Below are positions 37,001-44,965 of a stretch of DNA of 64,000 bases, piece by piece. The stretch is from positions 1-64,000 of the forward strand of contig PAYY01000030.1 in the NCBI GenBank assembly GCA_002715465.1. Direction: 5' to 3'. The DNA is from Fidelibacterota bacterium. Its GTDB lineage: Bacteria; Marinisomatota; Marinisomatia; Marinisomatales; S15-B10. Within the stretch, counting starts at the first letter, position 1; each line of letters starts with the position of its first letter. The position numbers were made by a program, and so were the translations under genes. The notes under the pieces were generated by a model, which was not told the DNA's origin, ran no database searches, and was given only the letters and a program-made list of their open reading frames with translations.

Positions 37001-37412
37001 TTCCAGTCGTTATGCTCTAGTTACAACAGTTGATAATAGATTTGGTGGCATAAATAGTACTAGAGTTCGTACAGATAATACATGGACAGCCAGTACAAAT
37101 TATTCTCATAGGGGTGGTTTTAATATTCCCTTACCTTTTTTTAGAGATTTTAAATTTGAGAATAATATAAACTTTACTCTCACATTTGATTATTCTAAAT
37201 CTATAACTCAGGAACGAAATGATGTTGGATATGATCTATCAATAACCGATGAACGTGACTCTTGGAAATTATCCCCCCGCATATCTTACACATTTGGCAA
37301 AAATGTTACAGGAGGGATATGGTATGAGTATAGAGAAAGTCACTCAAAAATCATTGGAAGAAAAGTAGATAGAGATTTTGGTTTCGATGTAAATGTGCCT
37401 ATAAAAGGATGA
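31098..37412 (+). CDS. sprA: SprA-type outer-membrane translocon protein of the type IX secretion system
   Basis: 2104 residues from ATG 31098 (SD GGAGAAGA; an upstream in-frame start at 31056 lacks support). A signal peptide ends near SLYAQ. The giant beta-barrel protein shows SprA features: repeated long beta-strand segments, IDDFEGAKRTTNLGVRRRFWSL near residue 820, many YNL and NYTS-type strands in the C-terminal half, and a terminal TFGKNVTGGIWYEYRE region. An Arg/Gln/Lys-rich low-complexity insert lies around 1750-1785. SprA forms the T9SS export pore in the outer membrane. It overlaps the next gene by four bases. Confidence 0.88.
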   Translation: MKRTLRLIVGKAGIVYSILCVIGFSSLYAQPADSIYFERQIYPVVRSKWMVNAFDYLPYYSVFSMDSVRTLRGIIKGDYEEVEKWTEFEDNGKIIVIYESGYNRLFLLPFQASLEWYVGMMIYRNRIKNLMTERSGLAGDSGGIATGEGFELVAVETQFGTASLTVNGNVNLTGKLVFQDQELTRSNFRESQTTHFEFDETQQIVVQGKVGDRVNVDLNYNSERDFDFENNIKINYTGTEDEIIQKIEAGNISLSLPSTQFVTFSGQSKGLFGIKSLMKLGPVNVTSIASIERTKKEKQKFEEGAEAQEQAIPDYQFRKNQYFFVDKLFRNGGLILDEAGSPIIGQTGILSLPSFYPLQKGKHLIGNVVIDEIEIYKSVGAAVGSGTIYGLAYVDPTQNKVTGKWDEVNLENRGDTEGSFFTRLIRNQDYVVSEDLGYIRLTAPIQNEILAVSYSLVERGGSEVIIKKGELSGSVAEGDTIHLKLVKPLTPNPGHPTWPLAFKNVYYLGATNITPEGFEIQVTYKNGSLGNNERDEQSGKTFINLFGLDSLDANANFTPDDFIDKMNPNIVNLTTGELFFPLLHPFEKDEFNENEVFFREGNASEELGKILPDSAALYRSLSDQLIRQESQFDIRVKYQNKSATINLGGFMLVEGSEEVYLNSVLLQKDKDYIIDYFSGTLTFLTEAYNEPGASLEVMFDKHDLVAFDKKSIVGARAQMDFGERSFLGATALYYDQSVINEKIEVGYEPTRNFIWDVNGRHSMELDGLTRTLDKLPLIEAEKPSTLDFEGEFAQVLPNPNPVNNPSTGDKQGIAFIDDFEGAKRTTNLGVRRRFWSLSSTPIGRNRKYRSDMYWYNPWTQVLTQDIWPNQQTSIRAQNQLTDILVLNYERRDGDIQTVDPDSNWASITTTLFSSDFNQSQSKFFEIWLLTSDNTDATMTVDLGFISEDQNGNNIMDTEDKPEAGLLTGNTLLEEDEDIGLDGCRDLFEDGYGGCLPDSITYTQALNDPILSEMIYIGSDIDTLDPNGDNWDFNEDVSEGPEKYRYINGTEGNGTADRPMEGARYPDTEDINRDGNFDAKDDYFSASFDLSPMSEDWNRYQGGYNETKMGKWRLYRIPLNEFRMKRQNGNITWDTIKFLRLSLSGISDRDLIKIAKTEIVGNEWQELGIKGPNLASYIEDDSAFAVTVINTEDNADYAQSVREIGVQGEYDRLNQIRLKEQSLVLKFNELAPGYEGAAQKNILELKGSRAQSYLMYRKMRMFIYGNSDNIGSSETDVDFFLRFGRGDDYYEVSYPVYKGWDKTEKRNYLELDLDFLTGLKRKKEGYQKFDENDHFTITDSSKVYVATSNSGKDTLRQYSIIGEPALSRIQYFVVGVRNKNNLKPITGEVWIDELRLSGVKKDVGSAIRFQGKLGLADLGNATISYNRRNADFHVLQERLGSGNTTERFRADTRLQFNKFLPQSWGFKIPFNISFTENLTTPKYLPGTDIILSRDIAPDSILTKGRQLSYNTSFAKTTKSDNWLTRYTLDNMKLNYSSGRSFNSDVQTSQRINRNNTGGASYSLNFGRNNYIMPLRRLEGLPLFGKKIAETRLYFTPSSFDVNAKVSETLNQSSPRIGESKTQYNLGLDRNFRLGYKILENLTTNYTKVVKSDMDNFRNKYLEAIRTMNPGKITDITESTTTSFSPIISEWLRPNVNYTSNYRWAKPLESTQEGATISAQSRMSTSISLTPKTLVEIFYKPKFSSSSNNTKRRRRGRGRQQQDIEQEEKKQKQKKPLNPEVEKLLKLLHTGASKINPISITYSQNRSENALGVLGAAKIPYRLGIEKEHGLKHSEEVGVNIGSQQWQKDIAIRSGLAITRQINTSFNFARNKVWGLDGNQVRTETQTRDFFPKGIMGNKGLPMAGWSIRFTGVEKWPLVKKIARSASIEHGFNGKETRAWQNRLLQTSKYTSSFSPLLGISMSSKKGTTISSRYALVTTVDNRFGGINSTRVRTDNTWTASTNYSHRGGFNIPLPFFRDFKFENNINFTLTFDYSKSITQERNDVGYDLSITDERDSWKLSPRISYTFGKNVTGGIWYEYRESHSKIIGRKVDRDFGFDVNVPIKG

Positions 37413-38335
37413 TTAAAAGAATGGTAAAAATTATTATCTCCATATTGATTTTCGGCCTTTTTTCTAGCATGGAAGGTCAGGAATTAGCTTTATTTGATGA
37501 AAATAGAGCTTTTGGTTATCTAGAAGTTCAATGTTCATTTGGTCCAAGAGTCCCAGGTACATCTGGTCATAAGAAAGGTTTAAAGCATATTATTGAAACT
37601 GTTGAGCCTTTGGCTGACTCAACAATTAGACAGTCTTTTTCTTATTCAGATCCCTATACCGGTAAATTATATAACCTTACTAATGTTATAGCAAGATTTA
37701 AACCTTTTTTGAAGGAAAGGATTTGGTTGGCAGCACATTGGGATTCACGTCCATGGGCTGACCGAGATAGTAATCCTAATAATAGATTAAAGCCTATTTT
37801 GGGTGCTAATGATGGAGCGAGTGGAGTTGCTGTTCTCTTGGAAATTGCTAATCAATTGTCATTAAAAGCGCCTCCTATTGGAGTGGATCTTGTATTTTTG
37901 GATGGTGAGGATATGGGTAAATCAGGGGATATACGTCGATTTTTTAACGGTTCACGCTATCTTGCAAAAAATATTCCACCGCCATTACCCCAGTATTGTA
38001 TACTTATTGATATGATTGGTGATAAAGATTTACAATTGCCTATCGAAGGGAATTCCATGAATCAAGCTCCTGATTTGGTAGAGCAATTATGGAATGAAGC
38101 TGAAGAGCTTGGTTTAGATGAATTTAAAGATGAAATAGCCTATTTTGTAGAAGATGACCATGTTGTGCTTTTTCAAATAGGAGGAATACCTTCTATAGAT
38201 ATTATTGATTTTGATTATGGTCCTAAACCTATTAATTATTGGCACACTTTGGAAGATACTCCAGATAAATGTAGCCCTAGAAGTCTTGGAGTAGTTGGGA
38301 ATCTTCTGCTTTATCATATTAGCAATAGGAATTAA
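37409..38335 (+). CDS. M28-family glutaminyl-peptide cyclotransferase-like protein
   Basis: 308 residues with a signal peptide. The zinc-ligand motifs fit the glutaminyl cyclase branch of M28: AAHWDSRPWADRD (His and Asp), ANDGASGVAVLLE (bridging Asp), FLDGEDMG (Glu), FVEDDHVVLFQIGGIPSIDIIDFDYG and NYWHTLEDTPDKCS (last His). Such enzymes convert N-terminal Gln to pyroglutamate; in T9SS-bearing Bacteroidetes this modifies exported proteins after signal peptide cleavage. The ATGA overlap with sprA suggests cotranslation and a linked role. Confidence 0.82.
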   Translation: MIKRMVKIIISILIFGLFSSMEGQELALFDENRAFGYLEVQCSFGPRVPGTSGHKKGLKHIIETVEPLADSTIRQSFSYSDPYTGKLYNLTNVIARFKPFLKERIWLAAHWDSRPWADRDSNPNNRLKPILGANDGASGVAVLLEIANQLSLKAPPIGVDLVFLDGEDMGKSGDIRRFFNGSRYLAKNIPPPLPQYCILIDMIGDKDLQLPIEGNSMNQAPDLVEQLWNEAEELGLDEFKDEIAYFVEDDHVVLFQIGGIPSIDIIDFDYGPKPINYWHTLEDTPDKCSPRSLGVVGNLLLYHISNRN

Positions 38336-38373
38336 TTGATAGACTGTATACTCACATCTATATTTATATACTA

Positions 38374-39183
38374 ATGATAATAAAACGTAATAACATATTT
38401 CTTTTTTTCTTTGTTTATTGGCTTTCATGTACTACTCCTTTACAAGTAGCAGATCAGACTGATCCAATTGAAAGAATTGACTTTAGTTTTTTACAGGAAG
38501 AAGGGAATATATATATTGGTGCCTTGGTAAAAAATCCATTTAATGGAAATGATTTAAGATATGTATCTACAGCTTGGTTTGGTCTAAATAATATTGATGC
38601 AGTGGCTGCGGACTCAATTATACTTGGTGATGTAGGAGCTAAAGGTGATATACTAATTAATGATAATCTTCATGCTATTAAGGTTAAGCCAGGCTCTTTG
38701 GGTCCTCTTTCAAATAAATTGGCTTATACTGATACGGGGATTGTTCATTTGAAAATTGTCGCACATTATGAGGAAGGTAAGACATTTGAATTAGCAGACT
38801 CATTTAGTCTTGGAAATATTTATCCACGTTTTCTATCATTCGATATCCCTGACACCCTTACTCTGCCAGATAGTGGTTTGGCTAAACTCATTACTATTCA
38901 TACCGAAGTGGAAGACCCTAATGGTTTGGATGATATACAATGGGTTGGCTTTAGATCCAAACTTTTAGATGAAAACAGGATGCTTAATAATGGTGAATAT
39001 ATTTATATGGATGATACAGGAGATACTATTTCCGGAGATTTGACAAACGGAGATGGTGTCTTCAGCAGGATTATAGCATTTCCATATGATGCAGTAAAAG
39101 GGAAAATAGAATGGCGTTTCAGAGTTCAAGATTGGAAAGGAGGATTTGATGATTCCACAAAAGTTGTAATTGTCAAAGAATGA
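38374..39183 (+). CDS. Lipoprotein with Ig-like domains, unknown
   Basis: 269 residues. The leader ends in a lipobox WLSC (Cys near residue 19). The body looks all-beta with two Ig/FN3-like parts: IDFSFLQEEGNIYIGALVKNP and the C-terminal LITIHTEVEDPNGLDDIQWVGF and IEWRFRVQDWKGGFDDS. The ATGA overlap with the following gene puts it in the secretion operon. Probably an outer-membrane-associated accessory lipoprotein. Confidence 0.6.
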   Translation: MIIKRNNIFLFFFVYWLSCTTPLQVADQTDPIERIDFSFLQEEGNIYIGALVKNPFNGNDLRYVSTAWFGLNNIDAVAADSIILGDVGAKGDILINDNLHAIKVKPGSLGPLSNKLAYTDTGIVHLKIVAHYEEGKTFELADSFSLGNIYPRFLSFDIPDTLTLPDSGLAKLITIHTEVEDPNGLDDIQWVGFRSKLLDENRMLNNGEYIYMDDTGDTISGDLTNGDGVFSRIIAFPYDAVKGKIEWRFRVQDWKGGFDDSTKVVIVKE

Positions 39184-40763
39184 ACCGATTTTTTCAAATA
39201 GCGTGCATTGTTTTTACTACATTATTACAAGCACAGGTTCCTCAGTCTTTTTTGACACGTGCTGAAGGTGACACCCTTTTACCGGGCTTTCAAAGTAATG
39301 TAATTGTAGAAATTCGTATACAAGGTGATAGTACTGTATGGTTTGGAACTGGTAAAGGTCTATCTGTAATGCGTGATTCAATATCTATAAACACTTTTGA
39401 AAGCTCTGAAAACTTCCAATCCGGTCAACAAGGAAAAATTATTCCAATAGGTGGAGTTTCAGCTATTGGAGTGTCGGGGAAAGATACTCTTCTTGTTGCT
39501 ACGGCCAAAACGGTTAAAGGAGAAACTGCTGGGGGAGGGCTTGCTCTTTCTTACAACGCAAGCAACCCTAATAATCAAGTTATATGGAATTATTTTAATC
39601 AACCGATAGATAGTATTGGTGATAGCACAATTTCATGGGGAGATGTTTCTTTAAAGGCTCTTCCAGTAACCGTTATCCAAAACAATGTTACTTATGATAT
39701 AGCAATAGGAAAAAGGTATTATTGGATAGCAACTTGGGCTGGAGGGCTACGTCGTCTAAATAAAAATGATATTTCAAAGGGTTGGAAGAGAGTACCACTA
39801 CCTGAAGATAATCAGACCCAGCTATTATGCAGAGAACCATTAGATAATTATCAACTAAATCCTCGAGATCCACCGGAAGGAAATCACAATCATAAAGTGT
39901 TTTCAGTAATGACTTATGGAGATACAGTTTGGGTAGGAACTGCAAATGGTATTAATCGAGGGATCATTGATGATTCTGGATGTGTAGATTGGGTGCACTA
40001 TTCATTTCCATTAGAATCTATTAGTGGTAACTGGGTTGTAAGTTTATCTGCACAACAATGGAGTGATCAAAGGATTATATGGGCTGTTACTCGAGCTGCT
40101 GATGAAACTGGTGAAAAAAATGGACTAAGCTATACTAATGATGAAGGTGAAACATGGCAAACCATACCTGTTTTAAATAGCCAATATGGTTACAATGTTT
40201 TTTCAGTTGATAGTTTGGTTTATTTTTCTTCAAGCAGTGGCTTATGGCGAACGGAAGATGGACAAAATTTTGCTCATTATAGTCCAGCTATAGATAGAGT
40301 GCGTAATGATCAAGTCATTGATAACGATGTATATACTTCAGTGCATGATCGTCGCCCTTACTATAATGATGTGTTATGGATTGGCACAGGCGATGGGATG
40401 GCTCGATCAAGTATACCTTCTTCTGATGACTCTATCTGGCGAATTTTTAGGTCAAATGTTTCTTCAAATAATGTGTACGCTTATCCCAATCCTTTTTCAC
40501 CAACCATACATAATCTACTTGATGGCGATGGGTATGTTCGGTTTTACTTTAAGGCAAAAAAGTCAAAACTTGTCAGGTTAACAATCCTAAGCTTTGCGAT
40601 GGAAACAGTACGCACAATAGACTTTAATCGAGGTTCAGGTGAAGGTACACTTAAATGGGATGGAAGAGATGATTCAGGTAGGCTAGTTTCTAATGGAACA
40701 TATTTTTGCAATGTATTTTACGATGGCGCTTCACATTGGGTAAAACTGGTAGTAGTAAAGTGA
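39180..40763 (+). CDS. Secreted two-component-propeller-like protein with C-terminal sorting-type domain
   Basis: 527 residues: signal peptide (residues 1-18), beta-propeller-like blades with WFGTGKGLSVM, VWVGTANGINRG and LWIGTGDGMARS (propeller motif W.GT..GL..), and a C-terminal FlgD-like Ig domain (VYAYPNPFSP, LKWDGRDDSGRLVSNGTYF). That terminal domain is typical of cargo in T9SS organisms. It is likely exported by the SprA system encoded in the same operon. Confidence 0.7.
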   Translation: MNRFFQIACIVFTTLLQAQVPQSFLTRAEGDTLLPGFQSNVIVEIRIQGDSTVWFGTGKGLSVMRDSISINTFESSENFQSGQQGKIIPIGGVSAIGVSGKDTLLVATAKTVKGETAGGGLALSYNASNPNNQVIWNYFNQPIDSIGDSTISWGDVSLKALPVTVIQNNVTYDIAIGKRYYWIATWAGGLRRLNKNDISKGWKRVPLPEDNQTQLLCREPLDNYQLNPRDPPEGNHNHKVFSVMTYGDTVWVGTANGINRGIIDDSGCVDWVHYSFPLESISGNWVVSLSAQQWSDQRIIWAVTRAADETGEKNGLSYTNDEGETWQTIPVLNSQYGYNVFSVDSLVYFSSSSGLWRTEDGQNFAHYSPAIDRVRNDQVIDNDVYTSVHDRRPYYNDVLWIGTGDGMARSSIPSSDDSIWRIFRSNVSSNNVYAYPNPFSPTIHNLLDGDGYVRFYFKAKKSKLVRLTILSFAMETVRTIDFNRGSGEGTLKWDGRDDSGRLVSNGTYFCNVFYDGASHWVKLVVVK

Positions 40764-41698
40764 AGGAAAAAATAAAAATTTTTCTCACCATTATTTTTCT
40801 TTTTAACATTTTATCAGCTGAAGGGATTGCTGGATTTGCTGGTAGTTTCCTACGTTTTGGTACAACGGCGTATTCTATGTCTATGGGTGGTGGTTTTACA
40901 GCAGCATTTGATCAAGGTTTTCCTGGCTATCAGAACCCAGCTTCTGTTGGTTTTCTTAATGATCGAAACGTGACTGTTCTTCATCATTTTTTACCTTTAG
41001 ATAGATATCTAATTTCAGGTTCTTTTTCGACTAAACTTCCTCCTAGTGCGGGACTCGGTATTGGAATAATAAATGCGGGTGTTGATAAAATTGATGGTAG
41101 AGATGCTTCGGGTAAACAGACAGGACTATTTTCAACGGAAGAATATGCAATCTATTTGAGTTTTGCAAATAAGCTGGTGAAAAAAATCTCACTAGGGGTT
41201 AATGTTAAAATCTTTTACCAGGTTTTACCTATTGAAGGAAGAATAAATTCAAAAGGCACAGGTGTAGATGCAGGATTCATATATCGTCATTCGAAAAACT
41301 TGGAATTGGGTTTTGTTATTCAAGATTGGAATGCTTCCTATGCATGGAATACTGGAGAGATTTTTAATGAAAAAGGAAGCACCTATGAGGATGAATTCCC
41401 AATGCAGATTAGAGCTGGGTTCGTATACCGTCCAGGTTCCTTTGATATTATTGGAGATTATACATATTTCCAAATGGGAAATCATGTTTCTTCAAATCGT
41501 ATACGTTTAGGTGGAGAATATATACCTATGGAACGTATTTTTGTTAGAGCTGGTATAAATAATTTTTTGCCATCCGTTGGGATGGGTTTACAATATTCAT
41601 TGTTGAAGCCTGATGATGCGCAGTTGGATTATGCTCTAGTTCTTGGTAGGCGTGGCGAAGGTTTATCTCATGTATTTACATATGTCCTGAAATTTTAA
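40760..41698 (+). CDS. PorV/PorQ-family outer-membrane protein
   Basis: 312 residues from GTG 40760, which forms a GTGA overlap with the preceding stop; an upstream open frame to 40706 only overlaps the previous gene. A signal peptide ends near NILSA. Then come the PorV-type opening AGFAGSFLRFGTTAYSMSMGGGFTAAF and NPASVGFL, and repeated beta-strands ending in a C-terminal aromatic strand (HVFTYVLKF). PorV shuttles T9SS cargo from the translocon to the attachment complex. Placement beside sprA supports that role. Confidence 0.75.
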   Translation: MKEKIKIFLTIIFLFNILSAEGIAGFAGSFLRFGTTAYSMSMGGGFTAAFDQGFPGYQNPASVGFLNDRNVTVLHHFLPLDRYLISGSFSTKLPPSAGLGIGIINAGVDKIDGRDASGKQTGLFSTEEYAIYLSFANKLVKKISLGVNVKIFYQVLPIEGRINSKGTGVDAGFIYRHSKNLELGFVIQDWNASYAWNTGEIFNEKGSTYEDEFPMQIRAGFVYRPGSFDIIGDYTYFQMGNHVSSNRIRLGGEYIPMERIFVRAGINNFLPSVGMGLQYSLLKPDDAQLDYALVLGRRGEGLSHVFTYVLKF

Positions 41699-41726
41699 TG
41701 AGGGAAAAATTAACTTAATTAAAATA

Positions 41727-42596
41727 TTGATATTTATTTTTCTAACGTCACCAATATATAGTATTGGTACAACTTTTCTTAATGTCCCTTTTGCTCCAAA
41801 ACATTTAGCTTTATCTGGAGCAGGAACTGCTTTATTAGGAGATCCATCTCTTTTTCGATTAAATCCCGCTTTAGTTGTAAAAGATAATCCAGTATCAGAA
41901 GTGTATTTTTCGTATAATTCCTGGTTAGCTGGAATAGTTGGCCATTCTGTATTAGCTGTTCAGCCGTTTCGAGGTGGATCAATTGCTTTAGGATTCCGAT
42001 CACTTTCTATAAATGATTTAGAACTTAGAACATCAAAGCCAACAGATAATCCTATAGCTAATTTTGCTTCTTCAGGGATTTCTTTAGAAGCGGGTTGGGG
42101 GAAAAAACTGGGTCTTGTTCAATTTGGCGGGACTTTTCGCTTAATAAGAATGGAGTCATTTATTTATTCTTCTTCTGGTTTAGGTTTAGATGGAGGTATA
42201 ACATATTCATTTAATAGAAATAAGATTGTTACAGGTATAGCTTTTAGAAATGTTGGGATAATGAAAAAGTTTAATAAAGTAGTACCTAAAATGCCTACAA
42301 TCCTATCACTGGGAATAGTTATTAGTTCATTTCCAAAAATCAAATCAATAGATTTTCTTTCAACTATTAGTATAGATAATTCGGAATTATATGGTACAGT
42401 TTTTAGACTTGGGGGAGAATTCACTTGGGAGGATTTAATTATTTGGACAGGTACACATTCATCTAAAGAATTACAGTCCTTTTCTGGGGGAGTTGGCTTT
42501 AGGTCAAGAATATTAACTATAAGTTATGGTTTTCAGTTAGCATCAAATAATTTAGGTATTCCCCATATTTTGCAAATTGATTTTGACTTGCCTTAA
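41727..42596 (+). CDS. PorQ-like outer-membrane barrel protein
   Basis: 289 residues: GTTFLNVPFAPKHLALSGAGTAL and DPSLFRLNPALV recall the PorQ/PorV opening, followed by amphipathic strands and the ending HILQIDFDL. The start is unclear: TTG 41727 is used, but codons upstream stay open (back to about 41700) and an ATT start near 41709 would give a longer signal segment. It is likely a partner of the PorV-like protein in the secretion machinery. Confidence 0.65.
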   Translation: MIFIFLTSPIYSIGTTFLNVPFAPKHLALSGAGTALLGDPSLFRLNPALVVKDNPVSEVYFSYNSWLAGIVGHSVLAVQPFRGGSIALGFRSLSINDLELRTSKPTDNPIANFASSGISLEAGWGKKLGLVQFGGTFRLIRMESFIYSSSGLGLDGGITYSFNRNKIVTGIAFRNVGIMKKFNKVVPKMPTILSLGIVISSFPKIKSIDFLSTISIDNSELYGTVFRLGGEFTWEDLIIWTGTHSSKELQSFSGGVGFRSRILTISYGFQLASNNLGIPHILQIDFDLP

Positions 42597-42633
42597 ATAT
42601 TAATAAGTCTCCAACTTTTTCTTTGATGATCCT

Positions 42634-43917
42634 ATGTTAAAAAAAGAATTATTTTTTTATTTTAGTTTTTTTTTGTTTCTTTCACCGAATCAAGCAATTC
42701 AAAATGTTTATAATCAGAAAGTTACCACGTATAATCTTTGGAATTATAATGGTACGAGTGATATTGATAATGATCGAGAGATTGACTTAAGATTGGTTTT
42801 AAATGAAATATCTCCAGATCTATTAATGGTTCAAGAAATAAACAATGACGTTGGATATAACCATTTCTTAACTGATGTTTTAAACTATAATGGAATAGAG
42901 TATGAAGGAGCTCCCTTCATTAACCAATTAAACACGAATCAAGATATTGCACTTTTCTATAGAAAAAAAGAGTACGAACTAATTTCTAATAGAATGGTAC
43001 ATATTACTTCAATAATGGGCCATCGTAATGTACCCGAATTTTTTGTAAAACATATCAAATCAGGACAAGAGATATATCTCTATGGTGTGCACTTTAAAGC
43101 TGGAAAAGATAAAAGTTCTTTTGACTCAAGATTGTCGGAAGCCATTAATCTAAGGACATATCTTAACAATCAAAACTCCGGCAATCATTTTCTCGTTATG
43201 GGTGATTTCAATATTTATGATGGAAACGGGAGCGTTTTTAACGAGCTTATTGAATTAAAAGGAAATAATAAAGGTAGACTTTTTGATCCAATTAATAAAA
43301 TAGGATTATGGCATAATAACCCTTTATATGCTGATATCCATACACAGGCAACGCGAGTAAATTACAATGGTTGGAATTTCGGAGGAATGGATGACAGATT
43401 TGATCTAATTCTTGTATCTGAGACTATTTTGAATAATTCTAACATTAATTATATTAAAGAAAGCTATATAGCTTATGGAAATGATGGAAATCATTGTTGC
43501 AATGATCCAATTAATAGTGATACTAATTCTTTAGTTTCAAAAGAATTAGCTGATGCATTATTTTACTCTTCAGATCACCTTCCTGTAATATTAGATTTAG
43601 AATTCAGCAATGAAAATGTTTCAGTTGATTCGGAGGCTCAACCTTTACTTCCCTTTAAAGTAATTTTAGGCCAGAATTATCCTAACCCTTTTAATCTATC
43701 GACAGTTATACCCTTCTCCATTAGTAAAGAGAGCCAAGTTTCTCTGATTATTTTTGATCTTTCAGGGAATGTGAAAGAGAAATTGTTAAGTGGAAAAAGG
43801 CCTCCAGGAGTTTATGAAATCAACTGGTTAGCAGAAAATTTAGAATCAGGAATATATATTTGTAACCTTCAAATTGGTAATGAGTCATTTTCAAAAAAGA
43901 TGCTATTCATAAAATAA
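42634..43917 (+). CDS. Secreted endonuclease/exonuclease/phosphatase with T9SS sorting domain
   Basis: 427 residues: signal peptide; EEP fold with TTYNLWNYNGTSD, MVQEINN (metal Glu), GVHFKAGKDKSS, VMGDFNIYDG and SSDHLPVILD (catalytic His), which together make the nuclease/phosphatase core. The C-terminal 80 residues form a type A sorting domain: ILGQNYPNPFN at the start and ESGIYICNLQIGNESFSKKMLF at the end. Likely an exported DNase or phosphatase anchored or released by T9SS. Confidence 0.85.
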   Translation: MLKKELFFYFSFFLFLSPNQAIQNVYNQKVTTYNLWNYNGTSDIDNDREIDLRLVLNEISPDLLMVQEINNDVGYNHFLTDVLNYNGIEYEGAPFINQLNTNQDIALFYRKKEYELISNRMVHITSIMGHRNVPEFFVKHIKSGQEIYLYGVHFKAGKDKSSFDSRLSEAINLRTYLNNQNSGNHFLVMGDFNIYDGNGSVFNELIELKGNNKGRLFDPINKIGLWHNNPLYADIHTQATRVNYNGWNFGGMDDRFDLILVSETILNNSNINYIKESYIAYGNDGNHCCNDPINSDTNSLVSKELADALFYSSDHLPVILDLEFSNENVSVDSEAQPLLPFKVILGQNYPNPFNLSTVIPFSISKESQVSLIIFDLSGNVKEKLLSGKRPPGVYEINWLAENLESGIYICNLQIGNESFSKKMLFIK

Positions 43918-43937
43918 GTTTTAGTTATTTTGTAATT

Positions 43938-44942
43938 GTGAAATCTTACTGGGATAAAGTATTAATCGTTTTGCTACTCTTCAATTTGTTGGTAGGGCAA
44001 GAGGTATCATATATACGCTATTTTAAAACTGATTCTGATTTCTTAGCTAATCTTGAAATTTCCCCAGAAGAAGTTAGAGGTGTTGAACACATTCAAGGAC
44101 TCTATGATAGATCTAATCAGCTTATTATAAAGATGATTGTTGACGAACGAAACAATACTGTTTTACAGGAGATATTTGAATATAATCAAGATGGAACGCT
44201 TAGGCGGAAGGCTATAGTTGGTGGAGATGGAAAAGTAAATCGTATGATTATTTATGGAGATGAGCCTATGTCGGAGAAATTTATTTCGCTCGTTTTCCCT
44301 CATAGAAATATGTCTGATTTTGCTGAACGAACAAATATTTATTATTATAACAAAGATGGTAGTATCCGCAAATATGAATTTTTTAGTTTGAATCATACTC
44401 CATTTGGGGAAATCAACTATGATTATTTTGAAGAAGGGCTTATAAAATTAGAACAGTGGAGAGACCTTATAAATGGAAAGATTGTTCGTCAATTTAACTA
44501 TAATTACAACCCCATTAGTCGAGAGTACATTATGGTTGAAATTGATGCTAGAGGTAATGAGGTCAGCAAAATAGGTATAACCTTGCCTAAAATTTTTTTT
44601 TCTTCTGATTTTATAGAGTCTAATGGATCAAAGGTAAAGAGTAAAGGTAATATTTTAGAGGAAAGTTCTGAAATCATTGAGAATATTCTTATGAGGAAAG
44701 CTGACGGTTGGGATCCAAAAGAATCTATTGGTTACCTTGCTGATCCTAACGTATTTTTTTCTCCAGATTTGATATATTTGAAAACAGGAGATACTCTTAA
44801 AGTCGATCTTCTCAATTTGACTGAAGATTATGTTCGTTTCTTTATGTTTCTTGATAGAGATGTTTTAACAATTCCTCTTTCACAAATAGATGAAATAGAA
44901 CGTAATGATGGTACAATAATTTATCCATTGATTTATCGTTAG
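43938..44942 (+). CDS. Exported protein of unknown function
   Basis: 334 residues starting at GTG 43938 with a signal peptide (KVLIVLLLFNLLVGQ). The body has repeated aromatic strands (YNQDGTLRRKAIVGGDGKVNRMIIYGDEP, YYNKDGSIRKYEFFSLN), a YD/antitoxin-like repetitive pattern, and ends in LKTGDTLKVDLLNLTEDYVRFFM. No conserved catalytic motif. Function unknown. Confidence 0.55.
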   Translation: MKSYWDKVLIVLLLFNLLVGQEVSYIRYFKTDSDFLANLEISPEEVRGVEHIQGLYDRSNQLIIKMIVDERNNTVLQEIFEYNQDGTLRRKAIVGGDGKVNRMIIYGDEPMSEKFISLVFPHRNMSDFAERTNIYYYNKDGSIRKYEFFSLNHTPFGEINYDYFEEGLIKLEQWRDLINGKIVRQFNYNYNPISREYIMVEIDARGNEVSKIGITLPKIFFSSDFIESNGSKVKSKGNILEESSEIIENILMRKADGWDPKESIGYLADPNVFFSPDLIYLKTGDTLKVDLLNLTEDYVRFFMFLDRDVLTIPLSQIDEIERNDGTIIYPLIYR

Positions 44943-44965
44943 AGTCTTGCATTGAGAGGTAACGT

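Noticed and set aside
40706..40759. Earlier start of the PorV-like gene inside the previous gene
   Set aside because: Would overlap the upstream sorting domain for 58 bases; the GTGA overlap at 40760 gives a proper signal peptide.
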